Source of the DNA: Pseudomonadota bacterium
Lineage (GTDB): Bacteria > Desulfobacterota > Anaeroferrophillalia > Anaeroferrophillales > Anaeroferrophillaceae
DNA length: 5,202 nt
Assembly (NCBI GenBank): GCA_011042595.1
Contig: DQWO01000324.1
Location: forward strand, 1 to 5,202
Direction of reading: 5' to 3'
Position numbers and translations under genes: made by a program. Within the stretch, counting starts at the first letter, position 1. The number at the start of each line of letters is the position of its first letter. The notes below the pieces were generated by a model, which saw only the letters and a list, made by a program, of their open reading frames with translations, was not told the origin of the DNA and did no database searches. Shown piece after piece: positions 1 through 5,060 of this stretch.

Positions 1-267
1 GTCGTAGTTCAGGTTCCCGTCGTCGTAGTTGCACGAGTGCTTGTTGCCCCCGTTGGCGATCCCGATTATATCATCATCCCGACTCTGGACCCGCCACTGC
101 AAGCCGTAGGAAACGGTTGAATCTAACTGGATTCTAACCGCGTCACTTTCGTAAACTTCAAATGCTCGAACCGGCGGACTGAACCACAGCACCCCCGCAA
201 ACACCATGATCAGACAACTGATCATGGACTTATACAGTAGACTACTCCCTGATTGGTCTTGCCTCAT
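1..267 (-). CDS. DUF1302 family secreted/outer-membrane protein, N-terminal 89 codons (3' part outside window)
   Basis: The open frame runs on the minus strand from ATG at 267 to the window edge without a stop. The start is set by a strong AGGAGG (275-280) seven bases upstream. Residues 1-35 look like a Sec signal peptide: a longish polar n-region, a hydrophobic core about 15-29 (MISCLIMVFAGVLWF), and a likely cleavage after VRA at 35. The mature start resembles the DUF1302 family by memory: an aromatic-rich early strand (VSYGLQWRVQSRD, 52-64), then IGIANGG (68-74) and DDGNLNYD (82-89), the characteristic family opening. DUF1302 proteins are large (often over 500 residues), predicted beta-rich envelope proteins of poorly defined function. 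They are commonly found with DUF1329 proteins and RND-type transporters in loci for hydrophobic substrates, so a role in moving a lipid-like compound is plausible but inferred. The gene is divergent from the sigma-54 activator and has a candidate sigma-54 promoter upstream. Family assignment is fairly sure; function is not. Confidence 0.8.
   Translation of the reverse strand, partial: MRQDQSGSSLLYKSMISCLIMVFAGVLWFSPPVRAFEVYESDAVRIQLDSTVSYGLQWRVQSRDDDIIGIANGGNKHSCNYDDGNLNYD
204..227. repeat. Perfect 10-bp-arm inverted repeat inside the signal-peptide coding region
   Basis: CCATGATCAG, a four-base ACAA loop and CTGATCATGG form a perfect 10+4+10 dyad. It covers codons about 14-21 of the DUF1302 gene, some 40-60 nt after its start codon. 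In the mRNA this could form a hairpin just downstream of the initiation region. No function is shown; it may be a codon coincidence (residues M-I-S-C-L-I-M). Confidence 0.6.
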
Positions 268-274
268 AACCTTT

Positions 275-280
275 CCTCCT
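275..280 (-). promoter_or_regulatory. Strong Shine-Dalgarno of the DUF1302 gene
   Basis: On the minus strand the sequence reads AGGAGG followed by seven bases and ATG at 267. It is a near-perfect ribosome binding site and decides the start of a gene that leaves the window. Confidence 0.85.
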
Positions 281-360
281 AAAAAAAGTTAAGAACTTGT
301 ATGATGAAAAGCCGTCTTTGCTAAAGATGCATTGCGACCTTCTGTTTCCCATAAAACAAT

Positions 361-402
361 TTTCTAATTATTGCAACCCAGAAATATGAAAAATTTCTAA
401 TT
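361..402. repeat. Two 9-bp direct repeats (TTTCTAATT) 33 bp apart
   Basis: TTTCTAATT occurs at 361-369 and 394-402, a spacing of about three helical turns, just downstream of the expected start point of the candidate sigma-54 promoter at 418-433. The stretch is AT-rich, so chance is a real possibility; if bound by a protein, it would act on the DUF1302 leader. Confidence 0.3.
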
Positions 403-417
403 TTTTTGCCTTTACAC

Positions 418-433
418 AGCAAAATTTATGCCG
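418..433 (-). promoter_or_regulatory. Candidate sigma-54 (-24/-12) promoter for the DUF1302 gene
   Basis: On the minus strand the sequence is CGGCATAAATTTTGCT, to be compared with the sigma-54 consensus TGGCAC-N5-TTGCT. The invariant GG and GC are present at the required ten-base spacing, the -24 block matches as GGCA and the -12 block as TTTTGCT. Manual scanning of 268-655 for the minus-strand GG-N10-GC pattern gave only one other hit (inside 575-590), which lacks the flanking consensus bases. Transcription would start near 406 and give a leader of about 140 nt before the ATG at 267. An activator of the sigma-54 class is encoded divergently next door. Not proven; single sequence match with three consensus mismatches. 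Confidence 0.5.
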
Positions 434-566
434 TTCAGCATAGCATCAACACCATAAATCTTATATGGTTTGCTAATCTATACTGTTTTTTTAGTTTTAA
501 ATACCAGATTAAAAAAGTCTGAAATACCCCTAAAACATCATTCCGGAAAAAACCACGATCCTGTGA

Positions 567-579
567 AATCAACAGCTTT
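567..579 (+). promoter_or_regulatory. Weak IHF-like site between promoter and upstream dyads
   Basis: AATCAACAGCTTT matches the IHF consensus WATCAA-N4-TTR except for the last base. It lies between the candidate sigma-54 promoter and the two dyads, where a DNA bend would help looping. Such matches are frequent in AT-rich DNA, so this is a weak call supported mainly by position. Confidence 0.2.
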
Positions 580-601
580 TGGCTAACCGGATCAAAGTTT
601 T

Positions 602-619
602 TACTGGATCTATCCAGTA
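602..619. repeat. Perfect 8-2-8 palindrome in the divergent intergenic region
   Basis: TACTGGAT, CT, ATCCAGTA form a perfect 18-bp dyad, flanked by CCGGAT (587-592) and ATCCGG (619-624) in inverted orientation but at unequal distance. No T-run follows on either strand, so it does not look like a terminator. It could be an operator for another regulator or a hairpin; nothing here identifies it. Confidence 0.5.
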
Positions 620-717
620 TCCGGGATGACGGTTTTGGGGCTTTTTTCGTTTTCATCTTTTTGGTAATAAAAAATCCGTCTTTCTATTTAAAAATATCGA
701 AGCAAAAACGATAATAG

Positions 718-731
718 TGTCATTATTGGCA
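718..731. promoter_or_regulatory. Distal dyad TGTCA-N4-TGGCA, probable activator binding site
   Basis: TGTCATTATTGGCA is an imperfect palindrome with one arm mismatch. With its flanks (715-734) it matches the reverse complement of 784-803 at 18 of 20 positions, so two inverted copies of one site lie with centres 69 bp apart. The paired sites upstream of a sigma-54-type promoter and beside an activator gene are the arrangement expected for upstream activating sequences. The protein that binds is inferred. Confidence 0.5.
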
Positions 732-778
732 TTATTTAATGGGTAATCAACTTATTTGCTTGCTTTTACGTTGAATCT

Positions 779-807
779 TTGTGTAATGTCAAAAATGACA
801 CTATAAG
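779..807 (+). promoter_or_regulatory. Candidate sigma-70 promoter of the sigma-54 activator gene
   Basis: TTGTGT (779-784), a 17-base spacer and TATAAG (802-807; five of six bases of TATAAT). The -35 keeps only the TTG core. The start point would be near 814, leaving a leader of about 90 nt before the ATG at 907. The spacer coincides with the palindrome at 787-800. Moderate to weak evidence by sequence alone. Confidence 0.35.
787..800. promoter_or_regulatory. Proximal dyad TGTCA-AAAA-TGACA, probable activator binding site/operator
   Basis: TGTCAAAAATGACA is a perfect 5-4-5 palindrome and the inverted partner of the 718-731 site. It fills the spacer between the best -35 (779-784) and -10 (802-807) candidates for the downstream activator gene, so bound protein would be expected to block that promoter. 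About 355 bp separate it from the candidate sigma-54 promoter facing the other way. Confidence 0.5.
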
Positions 808-906
808 GGTCTTTTTGAGCCCACTCAAGGGATATCTCCATGCAGCCATTCAGATCGGATTATTTATGAGACCATACCCCTGCTCCTGCCATGATCGAGT
901 GAAGAT

Positions 907-2823
907 ATGAAGGGCCTCAACCTGTCAACCATGATCAGGGTATCCCAGGCAATCTCCAGTGAAATCGACTTTGACCGGCTGCTCTCAATGTTAGTCACGA
1001 TTATGATTGAAAACGCCGGCGCTCAAAATGCCTATTTAATGCTGGAAACCAACGACAAACTCCTGGTTGAAGCCCGAGGTACGGCAGAACAGGGCAGCTC
1101 TGTCCTCAGACCGCCGATCCCCTTTGAAAAAGAGGCTCTCTCTGATGCCATCATCAAATATGTAGCCGAAACCCATGAAGTCATTGTTTTGGATGAAGCC
1201 TGCAAAGATAGCCGATTCAGCAACGATGACCACATTCAATCCCAATCCTCAAAATCAGTACTATGCGTTCCGATTCTCCACAAAGCCAGGATGATCGGGA
1301 TTTCCTATCTGGAAAACCCTCAGGTTGTTGGCGCTTTCACTCCCCTGAAATTGGAAATGCTTAAAATTATATCTGCCCAGGTCGCAATCTCCATTGAAAA
1401 TGCCCGGCTTTTTGACCGAGTAAGAAAAGCTGAGAATAAATACCGAAATATCTTTGAAAATGCCGTGGAAGGTATCTTTCAAGTTTCCAATGAAGGTAAA
1501 ATTGTCAGCGTAAATCCTTCATTTGCTCGAACTCTTGGATATGAATCACGGGAAGACATGACAAAAAGCATTGGGAGCGTTCAGCGCGATCTCTATGTTG
1601 AGCCAACCCAGCGCCAGGAATTTTCCCGACTGCTTAAGGAAAACAATGCAGTCAACGGGTTTGAGGTTGAGTTCTACCGAAAAGATCGCAGTCGAATCTG
1701 GGTTTCTATGCATGCCCGCCCGATCTACGATACAAGCGGAAAACTCAAATATGTCGAAGGCATTATCACCGACATTACTGAGCAGCGCCGTGCCCGTGAG
1801 GCGTTGCAAAAAAGCGAAAAGCTTCTGCGTCATGAAAACATCCTCCTGCGTTCCAATCTCCAAGACCGCTACAAATTCAGCAACATCATCGGCAAAAGCC
1901 CCGCCATGCAGGGTGTCTACGAACTTATTATAAATGCCTCGACGACCGACGCCAATGTTGTTGTTTACGGTGAATCCGGCACCGGCAAAGAGCTGGCCGC
2001 ACGGGCGATCCACGACAACAGCCGCCGCAATAACCATAATTTCATTCCGGTCAACTGCGGTGCCATCCCGCAAAATCTTTTTGAAAGTGAATTTTTTGGT
2101 TATAAGAAAGGGGCTTTTACCGGAGCCGTCCGTGATAAAAGTGGATTTCTCAGCCAGGCGGATGGGGGAACCCTGTTTTTGGATGAGATTGGGGAACTCG
2201 ACCTGAACAACCAGGTAAAGTTGTTGCGAGCTTTGGAAGGCGGAGGATATATGCCGGTGGGTGGGAGTGAAATTGAACAGCATGATGTGCGCATTATCGC
2301 CGCTACCAACCGTAATCTGCATGAACTGGTAAGCAAAGGGATAATGCGTGAAGATTTTTTCTACCGTATTCACATAATTCCGATCTCACTTCCACCGTTG
2401 CGTAAACGTAAAGAAGACATCCCTCTACTGATCGAACACTTTATGAAAGAGTATGGAAACAATGGAAAACACGCGCCGTTGCCCTTGTCGCTAAAAGCCC
2501 ATAAAGCCATGTATAATCACCATTGGCCGGGAAATATTCGGGAACTGCAAAACACCATCCATCGCTATATCACCCTGCACAAGTTTGACTTTATGGAAAC
2601 CCATAAGCAAATTGAAACCCAAGCAGACGAACTTCTGGAAACTGCTGCTGATAACGAAGGAATGGGTTATAAAGATTTACTCAAAAATTTTGAGAAAAGA
2701 GTATTTCTTAAAGCCTTGGAACGGCACCAATGGCACCGGGAAAAGGCGGCATCAAGTCTGGGCCTGTCCCGGCGTACATTTTTCCGCAAACTTGCTAAGA
2801 TCGGCCTCAACAAAAGTGCTTAA
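907..2823 (+). CDS. Sigma-54-dependent transcriptional activator (GAF-PAS-AAA+-Fis HTH)
   Basis: A 638-residue bacterial enhancer-binding protein. Residues about 12-168 form a GAF domain with VLCVPILHKARMIGISYLEN and the closing AVISIEN-like run AQVAISIENARLF. A PAS domain covers about 176-292 (YRNIFENAVEGIFQV to EGIITDITEQ), then a charged coiled linker to about 320. The AAA+ domain (about 322-560) has Walker A GESGTGKE (355-362), the sigma-54-contacting GAFTGA loop (402-407), Walker B GTLFLDE (421-427), AATNR (465-469), REDFFYRI with the arginine finger region (481-488) and WPGNIREL (540-547). A Fis-type helix-turn-helix is at about 606-634, recognition helix SRRTFFRKLAKI. All parts for ATP-driven opening of sigma-54 promoters are intact. 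There is no receiver domain, so control is probably by ligand or partner through GAF/PAS. An in-frame TGA at 892-894 limits the N terminus; ATG 907 has only a weak GAG-type ribosome site. Likely target: the divergent DUF1302 gene, and perhaps itself. The inducer is unknown. Confidence 0.93.
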   Translation: MKGLNLSTMIRVSQAISSEIDFDRLLSMLVTIMIENAGAQNAYLMLETNDKLLVEARGTAEQGSSVLRPPIPFEKEALSDAIIKYVAETHEVIVLDEACKDSRFSNDDHIQSQSSKSVLCVPILHKARMIGISYLENPQVVGAFTPLKLEMLKIISAQVAISIENARLFDRVRKAENKYRNIFENAVEGIFQVSNEGKIVSVNPSFARTLGYESREDMTKSIGSVQRDLYVEPTQRQEFSRLLKENNAVNGFEVEFYRKDRSRIWVSMHARPIYDTSGKLKYVEGIITDITEQRRAREALQKSEKLLRHENILLRSNLQDRYKFSNIIGKSPAMQGVYELIINASTTDANVVVYGESGTGKELAARAIHDNSRRNNHNFIPVNCGAIPQNLFESEFFGYKKGAFTGAVRDKSGFLSQADGGTLFLDEIGELDLNNQVKLLRALEGGGYMPVGGSEIEQHDVRIIAATNRNLHELVSKGIMREDFFYRIHIIPISLPPLRKRKEDIPLLIEHFMKEYGNNGKHAPLPLSLKAHKAMYNHHWPGNIRELQNTIHRYITLHKFDFMETHKQIETQADELLETAADNEGMGYKDLLKNFEKRVFLKALERHQWHREKAASSLGLSRRTFFRKLAKIGLNKSA

Positions 2824-2892
2824 TTTACCGGCGGAAACCGGTTATCACATATTGGCGGCAGAAGATGGCTACTATCAACGGTGGAATCTACA

Positions 2893-3066
2893 TCTAACGC
2901 GGGCTTGACGCCCGCAACCCAAATCAGGGTATCAGGCTGTTCCGGCATGGCTCTCGCTCATTCTCGCGGCACATCGTGTGCCGCTCCGAGGTGTGTGCCA
3001 CGAATCACCGTCGTGGTGATTCGTTCGGCACCCAATGCCGCTATGAGCCAAGCCCGAACATCCTGA
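2893..3066 (+). repeat. Structured intergenic repeat, copy 1 (complete left end, hairpin-rich, inverted ends)
   Basis: Positions 2893-3034 align without gaps to 5061-5202, 133 of 142 bases identical, with the left boundary sharp at 2893. From left: hairpin GCGGGC-TTGAC-GCCCGC (2899-2915); a 22-base arm (2932-2953) that pairs with 3045-3066 at 19 of 22 positions; inside it hairpin GCGGCACA-TCG-TGTGCCGC (2966-2984); and hairpin CGAATCACC-GTCGT-GGTGATTCG (3001-3023) whose base is extended by GTGCC (2995-2999) with GGCAC (3027-3031). The whole can fold as a closed multibranch cruciform. It lies 69 bp after the activator stop. It resembles a MITE- or REP-like dispersed element; no known family was recognised and no target duplication is evident. 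The right end is placed by the inverted arm, since the second copy is cut. Confidence 0.9.
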
Positions 3067-3094
3067 ATGTGTTCCCGACAATTTCTTGTTTTTT

Positions 3095-3123
3095 TTGACA
3101 GCCTTTCAGAAGTAAGGTACTAA
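3095..3123 (+). promoter_or_regulatory. Candidate sigma-70 promoter of the acyl-CoA synthetase gene
   Basis: A consensus TTGACA (3095-3100), exactly 17 bases, and TACTAA (3118-3123; a poor -10 with three matches). It lies just after the repeat and 35 bp before the ligase start codon, giving a short leader of about 30 nt. It would let the ligase be expressed apart from the activator gene. The perfect -35 overlaps a TGT-T10-like match to the dyads upstream of the activator. Confidence 0.4.
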
Positions 3124-3146
3124 TTATTACAACTGTGAATTTGTTT

Positions 3147-3151
3147 AGGAG
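3147..3151 (+). promoter_or_regulatory. Shine-Dalgarno of the acyl-CoA synthetase gene
   Basis: AGGAG with a seven-base gap to ATG at 3159; it supports this start over later in-frame candidates. Confidence 0.8.
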
Positions 3152-3158
3152 TTAAAAT

Positions 3159-5030
3159 ATGGAGAACGGCGTTGTGAGTCTGGCTGACATTGAGCAGATT
3201 GAAGAGACCCCGATTGAAAAACGGTTGGTTGCCGATAACACCTACGATCTGATCCGGCACGGCGTCAGCCTCGACCCCCAGGCGCCGGCGCTAAGTTTTT
3301 TTGCGGATGGCAATGCTTACAAAAAAGCTATTACCTACTCGTACGCAGAATTTTTAGGCGAGGTCAACCGTACAGCCAACCTGTTTCATGATCTCGGCAT
3401 TGGTCCGAACGATGTTGTCTCTTACATTCTGCCCAATCTTCCCCAAACTCACTTCGTCCTCTGGGGCGGACAGGCTGCAGGCATTGTCAATCCAATCAAC
3501 CCCATGCTTAATGCCGAAGTTATCCAGGAGATTTGCGAACACGCTAAAACCAAGGTCCTGGTCGCCCTCGGCAATCTTCCCGGAAGCGACATCTGGGAGA
3601 AAGTCGAGAGCATTCGTAACAATCTGCCGGATCTAAAGGCGATCGTCCGGGTCATGGGACCAAGCGATGAGGCCGCCGGAATTTACGGTTATGAGGAGAC
3701 GGTCGCCAGATATGCCGCCGACAAACTTGACTCAGGGCGGAAGATCCGTTCTGAGGAAATCGCCGCCATCTATCATACCGGGGGCACTACCGGAACCCCG
3801 AAATTGGCTCCTCACACCCATTTTAATGAAGTCAGTATGGTAGAGATGGTTCGCATTAATTTCAGCGGCCTGCACCAGGGTGATACTTTCATGTGCGGAC
3901 TGCCTTTGTTTCATGTCAATGGAACTACCGCTACCGGTTCCCTACCACTGGCGCTTGGGGCTCACATTCTGTTGCTTAGCCCCAGAGGTTATCGTGACCC
4001 CGGAGTAATAAAAAACTTTTCCCGCATCGTTGAACACTACCGCGGCGTCTTCTTTTCCGCAGTGCCGACGGTATTGGCAATGCTTTTAGCAGACCTGGAC
4101 AAAAATGCCGATATCTCGTCGCTCAAATATCTGTTATGCGGGGCGGCACCGCTCTCCGTACAGCTTTTCGAAAGCTTTGAACAGAATACCGGGATGAAAA
4201 TTATAGAGGGTTTCGGACAGACGGAAGGAACCTGCGGTTCGATCGTCAACCCGTCGGATGGATTGCGCAAAATCGGCTCCGTCGGTCTACGGCTGCCTTA
4301 TCAGCAGGCCAGGATATTAATTCTTGATGATGACGGTAGTTTTCAGCGTGAGGCGCAGATTAATGAGATTGGTACCCTCTGTATCAGCGGCCCCAATGTT
4401 TTTCCCGGTTATCTGGATCAAAGCCAGAACCAAAATATCTGGCCCCAACCGGGCTGGCTCAATACAGGTGATCTGGCCCGGCAGGATGAGGACGGTTATT
4501 TCTGGCTTACCGGCCGCAGCAAGGATCTGATTATTCGCGGCGGCCATAATATTGATCCTGGTCTGATTGAAGGTCCGGCCCAGACCATGGCGGAGGTTGA
4601 ACTGGCCGCCGCAGTCGGACAGCCAGATGCCTATGCCGGAGAGGTACCCGTGGTTTTCGTCCAGTTGCAGAAAGATTCGCAGATTTCATCGACAGAGATT
4701 CTCGGCTATCTGGCTGACAAAATAGGTGAACGGGCCGCGATTCCAAAAGAGGCTTTCATTCTGGAACAAATGCCCTTAACCGCGGTCGGCAAGATATTCA
4801 AACCGAAACTGCGTTGGCTGGCGATTGAGCATGTTTACCGAAAAGCTTTGAACGAAGTGACAAAACTTGTAGATTCATTCGAAGTCAGCGTTGGCGAGAA
4901 CTCAGTTTACGGAACTCTCGCCACGATTACAGCAAAATTGCCGGCCGGAATAGATAAAGCGGAAATAAACCAACTGATAGCTGATAAGCTGGGGCCGTTC
5001 ATGATCAAGTACGATCTTCAGTTCAGTTAG
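3159..5030 (+). CDS. Acyl-CoA synthetase / AMP-dependent CoA ligase with C-terminal extension
   Basis: A 623-residue ANL-superfamily ligase, which activates a carboxylic acid with ATP to an acyl-adenylate and transfers it to CoA. The P-loop is YHTGGTTGTPK (205-215); GFGQTEG (351-357) is the A5 adenine/substrate motif; NTGDL (435-439) holds the ribose-binding Asp; GRSKDLIIRGG (452-462) is the hinge and A8 region; and K545 in TAVGKIFKPKLR is the expected catalytic lysine. No signal peptide or membrane segment is seen, so it should be cytoplasmic. The early segment (TYDLIRHGVSLDPQAPALSFF) and LWGGQAAGIVNPINP resemble a proteobacterial group annotated only as acyl-CoA synthetase; the acid cannot be read from sequence, medium/long fatty acids or other hydrophobic acids being candidates. 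About 70 residues follow the usual end of the C-terminal subdomain. The gene follows the activator on the same strand after a 335-bp gap, so it is probably transcribed separately. Confidence 0.93.
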   Translation: MENGVVSLADIEQIEETPIEKRLVADNTYDLIRHGVSLDPQAPALSFFADGNAYKKAITYSYAEFLGEVNRTANLFHDLGIGPNDVVSYILPNLPQTHFVLWGGQAAGIVNPINPMLNAEVIQEICEHAKTKVLVALGNLPGSDIWEKVESIRNNLPDLKAIVRVMGPSDEAAGIYGYEETVARYAADKLDSGRKIRSEEIAAIYHTGGTTGTPKLAPHTHFNEVSMVEMVRINFSGLHQGDTFMCGLPLFHVNGTTATGSLPLALGAHILLLSPRGYRDPGVIKNFSRIVEHYRGVFFSAVPTVLAMLLADLDKNADISSLKYLLCGAAPLSVQLFESFEQNTGMKIIEGFGQTEGTCGSIVNPSDGLRKIGSVGLRLPYQQARILILDDDGSFQREAQINEIGTLCISGPNVFPGYLDQSQNQNIWPQPGWLNTGDLARQDEDGYFWLTGRSKDLIIRGGHNIDPGLIEGPAQTMAEVELAAAVGQPDAYAGEVPVVFVQLQKDSQISSTEILGYLADKIGERAAIPKEAFILEQMPLTAVGKIFKPKLRWLAIEHVYRKALNEVTKLVDSFEVSVGENSVYGTLATITAKLPAGIDKAEINQLIADKLGPFMIKYDLQFS

Positions 5031-5060
5031 GATAACCAGAGACATGAAACCCAGCAATAT

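Larger units (their letters stand above)
268..906. other. Long AT-rich divergent intergenic control region
   Basis: These 639 bp separate the starts of the DUF1302 gene and the activator. No convincing gene is seen. The stretch holds, from left to right, the ribosome site and about 140-nt leader of the DUF1302 gene, a sigma-54-like promoter (418-433), an IHF-like match, an 18-bp palindrome (602-619), two related dyads (718-731, 787-800) and a sigma-70-like promoter for the activator. The length is large for a divergent bacterial spacer and suits control by DNA looping. Confidence 0.6.
2824..3158. other. Intergenic spacer between activator and ligase genes
   Basis: It holds a small CCGG-based dyad just after the activator stop (about 2827-2842), the structured repeat copy 1, an eight-base T-run (3089-3096), and the candidate promoter and ribosome site of the ligase. 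No classic intrinsic terminator is seen: the repeat's strong hairpins are not directly followed by T-runs, and only a 4-5 bp stem can be drawn upstream of the T-run. Confidence 0.6.

Noticed and set aside
575..590. Second sigma-54 promoter on the minus strand
   Set aside because: It has GG-N10-GC, but the sequence around GG and GC does not match the -24 and -12 consensus blocks.
435..656. 73-codon minus-strand reading frame in the divergent region
   Set aside because: No ribosome binding site before the ATG at 656, AT-rich composition with Lys/Phe/Leu bias as expected by chance, no recognisable motif, and it overlaps the palindrome and IHF-like match.
1546..2373. 275-codon minus-strand frame inside the activator gene
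   Set aside because: It is antisense to the conserved AAA+ and PAS coding sequence, whose motifs are intact; the translation shows no family features.
2881..3066. 61-codon plus-strand frame across repeat copy 1
   Set aside because: It is made almost wholly of repeat sequence, has no ribosome site, and ends at the TGA in the inverted arm. Its counterpart in copy 2 has no matching start, since homology begins only at 2893.
2892..3066. Integron attC recombination site
   Set aside because: ATCTAAC at the left of copy 1 fits the RYYYAAC core, but copy 2 changes the final C, no GTTRRRY core is seen at the right end, and the flanking genes are large with their own expression signals.
3061..3096. 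Intrinsic terminator ending in the T-run
   Set aside because: Only a 4-5 bp AT-containing stem (ACAT/ATGT) can be drawn and it lies well before the T-run.
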